Assembly: GCF_015207425.1 (NCBI RefSeq)
Contig: NZ_JADEWZ010000046.1
Coordinates: 1 to 35,558 of the forward strand
Length of the DNA: 35,558 nucleotides
From: Lusitaniella coriacea LEGE 07157
GTDB lineage: Bacteria > Cyanobacteriota > Cyanobacteriia > Cyanobacteriales > Spirulinaceae
Reading direction: 5' to 3'
Of the stretch, positions 15,773 to 24,196 are shown in pieces; the stretch's first letter is position 1, and each line of letters opens with the position of its first letter. A model generated the notes under the pieces. That model worked only from the letters and a program-made list of their open reading frames with translations, did no database searches and was not told the DNA's origin. The position numbers were made by a program, and so were the translations under genes.

Positions 15773-16567
15773 TTAAGAAATAGCCGTTTTAAGACTGCGG
15801 CAAAATTCGCCAACCGCCTGAAGTCCTTCTTCTGGGGTTCCCGTCGCGAGGCGCTTCACCAACGCACTTCCCACAATCGCAGCATCTGCACCCCACTCTT
15901 TGACTTGTTTCGCCTGTTCGGGACTGGATATGCCAAACCCCACGCCAATCGGTTTTTCCGTCACGCGACGCAAACTAACAAGCAACTCCTCAACGCGACT
16001 GGCAACCTGAGTTCGCATCCCCGTAACCCCCGTGACGCTGACCAAATAGATAAATCCTTGAGACTGGCGCGCGATCGCTTCAATACGCTCTGGAGGACTC
16101 GTGGGAGCAACCAATAGCGTTACATCAACCCCCTTCTCCTGCGCGGGTTTGAGCAAGGTTTGTGCCTCTTCTAGGGGCAAATCCGGAACTACCAACCCTT
16201 TGACCCCTGCTGCCACAATTTTGTCGAGGAACGCATCGATACCCCGGTAAAAAATAGGATTGTAGTAGGTAAAAAGAATAATAGGCGCTTGTAAATCCCC
16301 AGAAACCGTTTTAACAACCTGCAATACATCATCTAACCGCACGCCTCGTTGCAAAGCTCGCGTTGCCGCCGCCTGAATCGTCGATCCATCTGCAAGAGGA
16401 TCGGAATAGGGAACGCCCAGTTCGATCGCGTCAGCACCAGAACGATCCAAAACTCGTAACGCTTCTGCGGTCGTTTCTAAATCGGGATCGCCAGCAGTGA
16501 TAAACGGGATAAGCGCGCACTGAGACTGGTTTTTGAGAGATTGAAGGCGAGCGGAAACCGAGGTCAT
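15773..16567 (-). CDS. trpA: Tryptophan synthase alpha subunit
   Basis: TrpA cleaves indole-3-glycerol phosphate to indole and glyceraldehyde-3-phosphate, passing indole to TrpB in the alpha2-beta2 complex of the last step of tryptophan synthesis. The 264-residue protein has both catalytic residues at the standard numbers, Glu49 ([12 protein letters not shown]) and Asp60 (PLADG). It also has [24 protein letters not shown] and the phosphate-binding GFGISSPEQ / AIVGSALV. It is full length. No other trp gene is nearby, as is common in cyanobacteria, where trp genes are scattered. Confidence 0.97.
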   Translation of the reverse strand: MTSVSARLQSLKNQSQCALIPFITAGDPDLETTAEALRVLDRSGADAIELGVPYSDPLADGSTIQAAATRALQRGVRLDDVLQVVKTVSGDLQAPIILFTYYNPIFYRGIDAFLDKIVAAGVKGLVVPDLPLEEAQTLLKPAQEKGVDVTLLVAPTSPPERIEAIARQSQGFIYLVSVTGVTGMRTQVASRVEELLVSLRRVTEKPIGVGFGISSPEQAKQVKEWGADAAIVGSALVKRLATGTPEEGLQAVGEFCRSLKTAIS

Positions 16568-16626
16568 GGGAGGTTAATTTGCAGGGTTAGGATTTCCGAT
16601 TGTACCACTTGATGTGGAGAGAGAAT

Positions 16627-17685
16627 TTAGCTCAACTGTACCCCAGATTCAGAAAACCCACTCGATTCCAACAAGCGCTTTCTCTTATTACGAGCAACTT
16701 CTTGCAGATCGATATTTTTATCCGTTTCGTCTACAATTTCTCCCGTTAAAACTTCCAGCACATCTTCTAAAGTGACAACGCCAGAAACGCCGCCATATTC
16801 GTCTAATACCACAGCAAGATGTTCGCGGGTTTCCTGGAAAATCTTCAATAATTTATCTGCTCTAATCACTTCGGGAACGAATTGAACGGGGCGCGTTAAA
16901 TTGGCGATACTGATTTCAGATTTACCTTCAATAATTTCTGTTAATAATCTATCTTTCAATGCCACGCCAATCACTTCATCAATGGAATCCGCGATCGCGA
17001 GAATTCGGGTATGTTGAGACGCAATAATATCTTCTTTTGCCTCCGACAAACTTAACGCTCCCGGCAAATAAGTCATAATAATCCGAGGAGTCATCAAATC
17101 GCTCGCCGTTAGATCGTTGAGCTGAAACACTCGTTGAATCATTTCTGCTTCATCATCTTCAATCACTCCCTCTTGATAGCCAATACTTGCCAAAAGCCTA
17201 ATTTCTGCTTCATTCGTTGTCGGCAATTTTCTACCTTTTGTAAACGGACTAGTAACTTGCTCCACAAACCAAACAATCGGAGTGAAAACAAGGGTTAGAA
17301 ATTGAACGGGAATCGCAAAAACAAGCGCCAAGGTTTTCGCATATTTCTCCCCTAACGTTTTGGGAACGATTTCCCCAAAAATAATAATCAAAAATGTCAA
17401 AATTGCTGAAAACACCCCAAGCCAAGTATCATCAAGCGCTTCAGCCGCCAAACCCCCAATAACAATACTGCCAACAATATTAAAAATATTATTCAAAATA
17501 ACAATCGTTGCAATCGGACGATTGATTTTATGACGAATTGCCTGTAATGCTAGCGCAGCAGGCTTTTTGGTTTGCGCTAACTGGCGCACTTTAATGGTTG
17601 AGACAGATAGCAGCGATGTTTCCGCCGCAGCACAAACAGCAGAACCTAAAAGAACAATGAATACAATAAAAATAATGTTAGCCAT
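16627..17685 (-). CDS. CNNM/hemolysin family membrane protein (DUF21 + CBS pair)
   Basis: This 352-residue protein has an N-terminal DUF21 transmembrane domain (about 1-170) with four hydrophobic segments. These include ANIIFIVFIVLLGSAVCAAA, GEIVPKTLGEKYA and ALVFAIPVQFLTLVFTPIVW. A linker (ASIGYQEGVIEDDEAEMIQRVF, about 180-205) follows, and then two CBS domains (about 205-325; DLMTPRI, LAVVLDEYGGVSGVVTLEDVLEVL). CNNM/CorC proteins move or regulate Mg2+ and possibly Co2+, and CBS pairs bind adenine nucleotides. The C-terminal CorC_HlyC domain of many homologues is missing; the protein ends soon after the second CBS in KRKRLLES. The gene is on the same strand as trpA, 59 bases upstream. Confidence 0.9.
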   Translation of the reverse strand: MANIIFIVFIVLLGSAVCAAAETSLLSVSTIKVRQLAQTKKPAALALQAIRHKINRPIATIVILNNIFNIVGSIVIGGLAAEALDDTWLGVFSAILTFLIIIFGEIVPKTLGEKYAKTLALVFAIPVQFLTLVFTPIVWFVEQVTSPFTKGRKLPTTNEAEIRLLASIGYQEGVIEDDEAEMIQRVFQLNDLTASDLMTPRIIMTYLPGALSLSEAKEDIIASQHTRILAIADSIDEVIGVALKDRLLTEIIEGKSEISIANLTRPVQFVPEVIRADKLLKIFQETREHLAVVLDEYGGVSGVVTLEDVLEVLTGEIVDETDKNIDLQEVARNKRKRLLESSGFSESGVQLS

Positions 17686-17732
17686 AACTGCCTTTCGCCT
17701 TTGTTCTCTATTGTCTCATTGAAGGTTTGTAA

Positions 17733-17760
17733 GCATTCAGCCATCAGCCTTCAGCTTAGG
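17733..17760. repeat. Degenerate heptanucleotide tandem array
   Basis: GCATTCA, GCCATCA and GCCTTCA are followed by GCTTAGG. The units share the GCNNTCA pattern of the array at 13171-13208. Confidence 0.55.
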
Positions 17761-17840
17761 AGATTGCAGCAATGGAATCACTTCTAATGTAGATTAGACC
17801 CTTAAACCCTGACTCTCCTGTTGTTGATTCTGACTATTCC

Positions 17841-17880
17841 CCGATCTTGTACGTTGAGGCTGACACGGTGACGCGGAGAA
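17841..17880 (-). repeat. Dispersed repeat, copy 3 (inverted)
   Basis: On the minus strand TTCTCCGCGTCACCGTGTCA is followed by GCCTCAACGTACAAGATCGG. The second part aligns with CACCCTCAACGCACAAGATC in the copy at 20087. Confidence 0.6.
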
Positions 17881-18010
17881 AGAATTGACCCACAAATTAG
17901 AAACTGACAGACCACTAGTAATTTTCCTCCATAACTAAAAAACTGCATAACACCTCATTCTCTAGAGATATGTACGGATAGATCGACCGTTCCCGTTGAG
18001 AATTTAGGCT

Positions 18011-18550
18011 ATGCATCCTACTTCCAATCGTTCCTTAACCCCAAATTCCACGCAAAAATCTGAAGCGCAGACACCACTGTCCCTGCTCAAAAGTGGACAG
18101 TTGTTATACCTACATCCCAAGTCTAGAGGGAGCTTAATCCTGCAAAAGAAATTTTATGCAGATTGGGTCAATGCGGGTGCGGCAGTTGGCGGTTGTTTTG
18201 ATCTCGACTGCAAGGCAATTTATGTGTTGGGTGAGGTGAATTTTTGCGTTCCCCACACTTACGACGCACGCGCCACTGCTTTCCGACAGCGAATTACCTG
18301 TATCGAATGCTTGCAATCCATTCTTCGCGAACCTTCTTCGTTCCGACGCGCTCAGTTAACGATTTCTCAACTTTCTCGTGGGTTGGGTTTCGCCGAAATA
18401 CAACAAATTCCTCACGAGTCAATTGCTCAACTCGCAGGCATACATCCTAAAACAGTACAAATGTGTTGGAAAAATTATGCCTGGGTTAACCCGAAAAAAG
18501 TTGTAAGGAATCCGTCAGTCGAGGAGATTGAGCCGAGTTTGATTGTCTAA
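18011..18550 (+). CDS. Hypothetical protein with C-terminal HTH-like segment, 179 aa
   Basis: I do not recognise this family. After a low-complexity Ser/Thr/Pro N-terminus (about 1-25), a compact domain follows (GQLLYLHPKSRGSLILQKKF). It holds cysteines in GGCFDLDC, NFCVPH and ITCIEC. The spacing Cys-x4-Cys ... Cys-x2-His ... Cys-x2-Cys could form a metal site. Residues about 120-160 (LGFAEIQQIPHESIAQLAGIHPKTVQMCWKNY) look like a helix-turn-helix. A DNA- or RNA-binding role is a guess from these features. It has no membrane segment. It is followed after 213 bases by another unrecognised plus-strand gene. Confidence 0.65.
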   Translation: MHPTSNRSLTPNSTQKSEAQTPLSLLKSGQLLYLHPKSRGSLILQKKFYADWVNAGAAVGGCFDLDCKAIYVLGEVNFCVPHTYDARATAFRQRITCIECLQSILREPSSFRRAQLTISQLSRGLGFAEIQQIPHESIAQLAGIHPKTVQMCWKNYAWVNPKKVVRNPSVEEIEPSLIV

Positions 18551-18763
18551 AATCGGTTGTAATGCCTGCCAATTCAAGGCTCAAAGCCCATTTATCGGGG
18601 TTTATATTTCTTTAAGCATCGATTCCCGATCTACTCACTTTAGGGTGAATTTTTGTAAGGGTTAACCATTTTTTGCATAAATATACGCTTTTGTTCCTAA
18701 ATATTCATTAGACACAGAATAAAAGTTTTGTGTTTTCGTCTATTCCTCTAAGTTGGTGTAACT

Positions 18764-20086
18764 ATGATTGCTCTTGCCAGTTCTAAACCCATGCACAAGC
18801 ATCTACCACAATACATCGTTCAAGAAACGACGGCATCTGCACAGGAGATCGTCTACAATTTTTTCTGCAATGGTTTAAAAGAGCGAACATCTCAATCGAT
18901 TTTAGACGGATTAGATACTGTTTTTATTCGCCCGCATACCTATAATGAAAAGTTGGCAAACCAAGCATTTCATAAAATCATTGCCTCGGACGATGCCCAT
19001 CTTTTTAATTACACGGTCAAAAGACTATTTTTCATTTTATTCGATCTGTTGAAGGAAAAAGATCGAGCTTGGTTTTCCAAAGAGTTTACTGGTTTTTTCT
19101 CTAGCTTATCAACAAAATCTAAAACTATTTTAACCCTTGGCTATAAGATGCGCGAGAAGCTAGCGCTTTTTGTCAAAAGTAAAGATTTTCAAGAGATCGA
19201 GATTTTTTCTCCAATTGAAGCCTGTAATAACCAGATAGGTAAAGAGCTTCAGTGCTTTCAGCGCTATAGCTATTATCTTTTGATTGCTCAATCTTTGGAT
19301 TTGAATAATCCTGCCGAACAAAGAGAAGCCGCTCAAAAAAGAGCAAAGTGCTTAAAAGAGAGATTTAGATTTGACTTGGCAATGTATATCGCCCATTGTC
19401 AGTTCCAAGGAGAATCTGTTGCTCGGCAACGGCGAAAGAATCCAACTCTATTTGGCAGTCGCTTGCTGGATTTAATCAAAATTCTTCTGATCAAAAAAAT
19501 GAGATTTGGCGATGACAAGTTTGCAAATCTCTTCCTGCAACAAACTCAAGCAACAAAGTATAGCGATTTCAAAAAGAGTCTGTTAGGTTACTTGATGTTA
19601 AATGTGGAAGATCCAAAGGGAGGCACGTTTATTCAAAAGAGATTAACCCAAATCTTAGTGTCTTTTCAAAAGAATCATGATGAGGATCGACTCAATTCTG
19701 CTTTGATTTTGCAAACCTGCAAAAAGATTATTAATACATTACTTACAAATGCCCAAAGTACCTTTTTCGATGCTTCTACTACGACTCCAACTCAGGCAAA
19801 CCCGTTGATTTCAATTCGGTTGTTTGTCAAGCTTCTGCTGATTTGTCCGGCGGCGCAAACGTATTTAGAGTCTCAGATTGCAGGTTTTATTGAGTATTAT
19901 GCTTCTTATCCTGAATCTGAGTGCCAGGGATTTGTCAATTTTGTGGAAGTGTTGAATATTGCTTTAGCAATTTATACGGATACGGTTAATTACAGTTTGC
20001 TTGAGGTGAAGTCGGAGCAGCAAGAAAACAATTCTGCGATCGATCTCAAGGCTTACCGCGTATTTGTTCACCATCAACCTCAGTGA
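18764..20086 (+). CDS. Hypothetical all-helical protein, 440 aa
   Basis: This 440-residue protein has no family I recognise. It is rich in Lys, Phe, Leu and Gln, with predicted helices throughout (for example QEIVYNFFCNGLKER, NYTVKRLFFILFDLLKEKDR, AQKRAKCLKERFRFDLAMYI). There is no signal peptide and no true membrane helix; the hydrophobic stretches are interrupted by charges. No catalytic motif is seen. Base composition is AT-richer than neighbouring housekeeping genes. It is a single-gene unit, ending just before a dispersed repeat. Its length and intact frame support a real gene. Confidence 0.7.
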   Translation: MIALASSKPMHKHLPQYIVQETTASAQEIVYNFFCNGLKERTSQSILDGLDTVFIRPHTYNEKLANQAFHKIIASDDAHLFNYTVKRLFFILFDLLKEKDRAWFSKEFTGFFSSLSTKSKTILTLGYKMREKLALFVKSKDFQEIEIFSPIEACNNQIGKELQCFQRYSYYLLIAQSLDLNNPAEQREAAQKRAKCLKERFRFDLAMYIAHCQFQGESVARQRRKNPTLFGSRLLDLIKILLIKKMRFGDDKFANLFLQQTQATKYSDFKKSLLGYLMLNVEDPKGGTFIQKRLTQILVSFQKNHDEDRLNSALILQTCKKIINTLLTNAQSTFFDASTTTPTQANPLISIRLFVKLLLICPAAQTYLESQIAGFIEYYASYPESECQGFVNFVEVLNIALAIYTDTVNYSLLEVKSEQQENNSAIDLKAYRVFVHHQPQ

Positions 20087-20174
20087 GATCAAATCCTCTT
20101 AATTGCACATTATAAAAATTCCCCGTGTTGACCTGTCACCCTCAACGCACAAGATCGAGGTTGACAGACCGCTA
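20087..20174 (+). repeat. Dispersed repeat, copy 4
   Basis: It begins GATCAAATCCTCTTAATTGC directly after the stop codon at 20084-20086. It continues TTCCCCGTGTTGACCTGTCA and CCCTCAACGCACAAGATCGA, and ends TTGACAGACCGCTAG. It overlaps the 3' end of trm1 by a few bases. Confidence 0.7.
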
Positions 20175-21275
20175 GGTGGACGAGCAAAGGCGCGCGACTT
20201 CGAGACAAGTTTTGAGGGGTGCATCGGTTTTAAGGGCTTGGGCGTTGATGTGGGTGGGTGTGGCGCGATAGCCGCGATCGCGCAAAGCTTCCAAAATCCG
20301 CGATCGCGCGGGAACGTCTATTTTACCCCGCCTGCCAATTTCACCGAGGGTGTAGAAGTAGGGAGGCAAATCCGCTTCTGCACGAAACAAATCGAGGAAC
20401 TGTAGTATTTTGGGGTTCTGTGCCAATGTCTGCATTTTTTCCAACTCGGCGCGATTGTGGAGCGATCCCAGCCACATTGGACCGCTAAGGGTCAGCGCGC
20501 GACCGCAACACGCACAAATCTCGCGACCCAATTTCCGCCAACCCACCACCCGGTATTCGCCACAACCATGACAATAACCCAAAAAACCGTAATTTCGCTC
20601 CGTTAAAGCTGGTTTCGCTCGCAAACGCACCATCACGCGATAAATTTGACCGGAAAATAGCGAAAAAACTGGCTCGATCCCCAACCCTTTCTGAGCCGCA
20701 CACTGTTGCACCGCCCCCAACATCAACCGCAATCCCTGTTCGTGAGCCGCAGGGTGAGCGCGGGCGAAAGCCCCATACACTTTTAAACTTCCCTGGGGTA
20801 AATGTCCCGTTGCAGTGCGTCCATCGGTGCTGGTGAGGTAGAGCAGTCCGCCAATTTTCGTCGCCCACAGCGCCGTACTCAAGTAGGGCATCGGAGAGCC
20901 AAAACTATCCACATCCACCAAATCGTAATAATCCTTGTGTTGGTAGCACTCAAAAAAGACGCGGTTGGCATCTTGATGCGTGACTTTAGCACAACCGGAC
21001 GCGATCGCGCTCTGCAAATTCAAACCCACAATCTCACCAACTTCTGGATTCCCCTCATTCGCCCAAACCCAATCTGCCTCGCTCTCCCGCCAATAGCGCA
21101 AAGCACGCACTCCACACCCTGCCATTGCATCGAGGACGCGCAAACTGCCTGTTTCCCGGCGATAAACCGATGCGGCTAGAACTCCCAAATCCCGCGCAAG
21201 CTTGCTCTCTCGGTTGTAGAACGCCGTGCCAACCGTAAATTCAACCTGCCCTTCGCGTTGATTCAACTGACTCAA
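20172..21275 (-). CDS. trm1: tRNA (guanine26-N2)-dimethyltransferase, Trm1 family
   Basis: Trm1 methylates the N2 of G26 in tRNA with S-adenosylmethionine. The 367-residue protein has the SAM motif VLDAMAGCGVRALRY (47-61), the acidic WANEGNP, the catalytic-type DVDSFGSP (121-128) and a C-terminal zinc-type CHGC ... CACC set. Its N-terminus REGQVEFTVGTAFYN is the family start. Trm1 is typical of archaea and eukaryotes but occurs in cyanobacteria and Aquifex. The start is TTG at 21275, immediately after the TGA of the upstream adenylate cyclase gene. No ATG fits the family N-terminus. Translation is therefore likely coupled to the cyclase gene. Confidence 0.9.
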   Translation of the reverse strand: MSQLNQREGQVEFTVGTAFYNRESKLARDLGVLAASVYRRETGSLRVLDAMAGCGVRALRYWRESEADWVWANEGNPEVGEIVGLNLQSAIASGCAKVTHQDANRVFFECYQHKDYYDLVDVDSFGSPMPYLSTALWATKIGGLLYLTSTDGRTATGHLPQGSLKVYGAFARAHPAAHEQGLRLMLGAVQQCAAQKGLGIEPVFSLFSGQIYRVMVRLRAKPALTERNYGFLGYCHGCGEYRVVGWRKLGREICACCGRALTLSGPMWLGSLHNRAELEKMQTLAQNPKILQFLDLFRAEADLPPYFYTLGEIGRRGKIDVPARSRILEALRDRGYRATPTHINAQALKTDAPLKTCLEVARLCSST

Positions 21276-23915
21276 TCACTTTGTTGTCATCGTCCAAACT
21301 CCATCCCAATCCTCATCCACAGGATTAGTCAGGAAATACTGACAGCGCTGGATGTGTAAATGAGCCGCCTTATCCTGGGGATTGAGTTCGAGAATCGTCG
21401 AGAAATAGGGTAGCGCCAAAGCAAAGTTCGCCTTGAGATAGCGATCGCGCCCCCGATGATACAGTTCGATAATCTGTTCTATTTTAGAACTGAGGGTATC
21501 GTTTTTATTCGCCACTAACTCATACACGCTCACGGGTTGAGTTTTCCCCTTCACGCGAATCCGATCTAACTCCCGCACCCAAATATGCTCTTTACACTGC
21601 TTATAGGTGTTATCGCTAATCACGATATCGCAGCCGTATTGTTTGCTCGCGCTCTCCAACCTGGAACTCAAGTTCACCCCATCTCCAATCGCCGTAAACT
21701 CCATCCGTTTACTCGATCCAATATTTCCACTAATGACCGAACCGGAGTTGATCCCAATCCCAATTCGAATCAAATCCTTATTATCCGCCTCGCGCTGGGC
21801 GTTAAATTCCGCGAGGCGCGATCGCATCTCCAACGCGCTTTGCACCGATTCCCAAGCGTGATCGGGGATCGGCATCGGCGTACCAAACACCGCCATAATT
21901 GCATCCCCAATATACTTATCGAGAATGCCCTTGTGGTTGAAGATCGCCTCCACCATCGATTCAAAATACTCGTTGAGCATCTGCACGACTTCTTCTGCCT
22001 GAAGTTTCTCCGTCAAGGACGTGTAGCTGCGGATATCGGAAAACAGCACCGAAACCTCCCGGCGATCTCCCCCCAAACGAATCTCTCCACCCCCTAACAA
22101 CTGCTCTGCTAGCTCTTGGTTCATGTAGCGATACATCGTACTCTTGAGGCGTTTTTCATCGCTAATATCATCGAGAACCACCAATACCCCGTTGACATTA
22201 TTGGGATCCGCAGCGCTACTAATGGTATTAATCGATAAATTGACACTATGTTGCTCTCCGGCAGCAGAAATGAGGGGCTGATCCGGATAGTATTGCTCCC
22301 GATCCTTATCTTCCTTGGGATTGAGGGAGCGGGCAAACCACTCGGAAAATTCCCCCTCCCTAGCGGCATCGTTTTTGTCGGTAATATCCTTCGTTTTAAT
22401 TTCCACTAAAGCACTCATTGCCTTGCCTTCCAAGGGTTCGTCTTCAAACCCCAGTAATAATCGCGCGCGATCGTTCGCCGCAATAATGTAGCCATTCTTG
22501 TCCGTGGACAGCACGCCGTTGGTCAAACTGCGCAAGATATCCCGTTGCATTTGCTCCTGCTGTTTAACTTGGTTAAACAATTTGGCATTTTGGAGGGCAA
22601 CGCCTGCCTGAATATTAAATGCCGTCATGAATTCTTGATCGCTGCGATTGAAACTCGCCTTCCAACATTCTGGCGCTTCGGGCCAAGTTTCGAGATCGTA
22701 GTCTGGATGAGTGCCTTGTTTGATCTTATTCACCAGTTGCGTCACCCCGATTAAGTCGCCATCGGAATTAAACACGGGCATACAGAGCAAACTACAGGTT
22801 CGATATTTAGTGCCTTCATCAACCTTTTTCGCATTCGATCCCATTGGATGTTCGTAGGCATCGTAGGGAATGTTGAGAATTTCCCCGGTTTGACCGACGT
22901 GTCCCGCGAAGCCCACGCCCATCGGACATTTTAATTCAATCATCTGACCGTTGGGCAGCCGGATTTTCGACCACAATTCGGTTTTTTCGTCGTTAATCAA
23001 CCAAAGGGTGCTGCGGTCTGCATTCATCAATTTCTTGGCTGCATCCATCACCGTATTTAAGGTTGCATCCAAGTCAAGATTTCCCTTGCTCAGGGAATTG
23101 GTTGCTTCAATCAGGGCGTTCGCCGCGCGTTGGCGTTGAGTTGCTTTATAGAAGGAGCGAGAAGACTCTAAAATCAGCCGAATGGAAGGGGCAAATTCTT
23201 CAAAAACCTTGATATCGTCTTCAGCGAACCCTGTGGTTGAAATTATTTCATCAAGGGGACCATCGGGATCGTGGGGGGTTTTGAGTTTGTTGAGTAATTG
23301 CACCACTGCAACCAGTTCCCCATCTTCGCTGAGGAGAGGGAGCGCTAGCATGGAGTAGGTGCGGTAGTGGTTTTTCTTATCAAATTCCTTGGCGGCTGCC
23401 GATCGCGGATCGTCGTAAAAATCGTAGGGAATATTAATCACTTCTTTAAATTGAGCGACTTCCCCAGCAATGCCTACGCCAACGGGAATGCGAATTTCGA
23501 GAGGTTTACCATCGTCGCCTTTGGCAACAATTGCCCAGAGTTCGTCTTGATCGTCATCCAGGAGAAAAATCGTCGTTCGATCCGCACCCAACAGTTCCCC
23601 TGTTTTTAGGGTGATGGAACGCAACATTTCGTCCAAGATGCCCTCAAACCCTTGACTGTCCAGCAGGTTATCCAGAAGAGAGAGGGTTTGATTGACAACT
23701 TTGAGCTTGTCTTCAACATCGGTGACAACTTCTCTGAAGGTATCTTTATTGAGGGGAGCAAGAACGTCAGCGAAGGTTCCTTGGGTTGCCACCAATGCAC
23801 TTGAAGAGGATTGAGGTGGGGACGAGTTATTCTGTTCCTCGTCATTGGCAGTGACGTTGATGGTTTTTCCTGTGTATCCATCTAGGACCGTTGGTTCAGG
23901 AGATGCAGCAGTCAT
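21276..23915 (-). CDS. cya: GAF-GAF-PAS adenylate cyclase (CyaB1 type)
   Basis: This 879-residue class III cyclase makes cAMP from ATP. Order of parts: disordered N-terminus (1-55), GAF-A (about 80-250), GAF-B (about 275-445), PAS (about 455-590), cyclase catalytic domain (about 615-800) and a TPR-like tail (about 810-860). Both GAFs carry NIPYD and YRT(Y/C)S elements typical of cyclic-nucleotide-binding GAFs. In the catalytic domain the metal Asp627 (FSDIRS) and Asp671 (GDAIMAVFG), the purine-specifying Lys667 and Thr741 (EFTAIGD), Asn748 and Arg752 are all visible. The Lys/Thr pair marks an adenylate cyclase of class IIIb, whose members include bicarbonate-stimulated CyaB1. The architecture is that of Anabaena CyaB1/CyaB2. 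Its stop abuts the trm1 start. Confidence 0.93.
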   Translation of the reverse strand: MTAASPEPTVLDGYTGKTINVTANDEEQNNSSPPQSSSSALVATQGTFADVLAPLNKDTFREVVTDVEDKLKVVNQTLSLLDNLLDSQGFEGILDEMLRSITLKTGELLGADRTTIFLLDDDQDELWAIVAKGDDGKPLEIRIPVGVGIAGEVAQFKEVINIPYDFYDDPRSAAAKEFDKKNHYRTYSMLALPLLSEDGELVAVVQLLNKLKTPHDPDGPLDEIISTTGFAEDDIKVFEEFAPSIRLILESSRSFYKATQRQRAANALIEATNSLSKGNLDLDATLNTVMDAAKKLMNADRSTLWLINDEKTELWSKIRLPNGQMIELKCPMGVGFAGHVGQTGEILNIPYDAYEHPMGSNAKKVDEGTKYRTCSLLCMPVFNSDGDLIGVTQLVNKIKQGTHPDYDLETWPEAPECWKASFNRSDQEFMTAFNIQAGVALQNAKLFNQVKQQEQMQRDILRSLTNGVLSTDKNGYIIAANDRARLLLGFEDEPLEGKAMSALVEIKTKDITDKNDAAREGEFSEWFARSLNPKEDKDREQYYPDQPLISAAGEQHSVNLSINTISSAADPNNVNGVLVVLDDISDEKRLKSTMYRYMNQELAEQLLGGGEIRLGGDRREVSVLFSDIRSYTSLTEKLQAEEVVQMLNEYFESMVEAIFNHKGILDKYIGDAIMAVFGTPMPIPDHAWESVQSALEMRSRLAEFNAQREADNKDLIRIGIGINSGSVISGNIGSSKRMEFTAIGDGVNLSSRLESASKQYGCDIVISDNTYKQCKEHIWVRELDRIRVKGKTQPVSVYELVANKNDTLSSKIEQIIELYHRGRDRYLKANFALALPYFSTILELNPQDKAAHLHIQRCQYFLTNPVDEDWDGVWTMTTK

Positions 23916-24196
23916 ATTTTCTCTTCAAGGAAGTTAGGTTCAGTTGTTTGGCTGGGGTGAGCCGATCTACGATCTAATTGAGTGAATTTTAGGGGATACA
24001 CTCGCAAGATTTATGTTATCGAAGGAACATTGAGAGAAACTACCCCTAGTTTACTTGTCTTTAGTCAACTTGCACGTTAATTGTCTTTGCGTCAAACGTA
24101 AAGCCGTTCTAGAAGGATGAGGCTTCAGACTCCGGAGAATTAAGGGATGAAAGTTGAATCTTTATCTCTCTATTTTATAACCTCAATTGCTGGGGT
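23916..24196. other. Intergenic region upstream of the cyclase
   Basis: These 281 bases lie between recN (ending at 24197 on the minus strand) and the cyclase start. They probably hold the cyclase promoter. No repeat or terminator with a clear T run was seen. Confidence 0.3.

Larger units (their letters stand above)
17686..18010. other. Intergenic region with two repeat types
   Basis: This 325-base spacer is between divergent genes. It carries heptamers at 17733-17760, an inverted dispersed-repeat copy at 17841-17880, and CTGACAGACCACTAG at 17904-17918, which matches the end of the copy at 20087-20174. The promoter of the 179-aa gene must lie in the last 100 bases. Confidence 0.5.
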
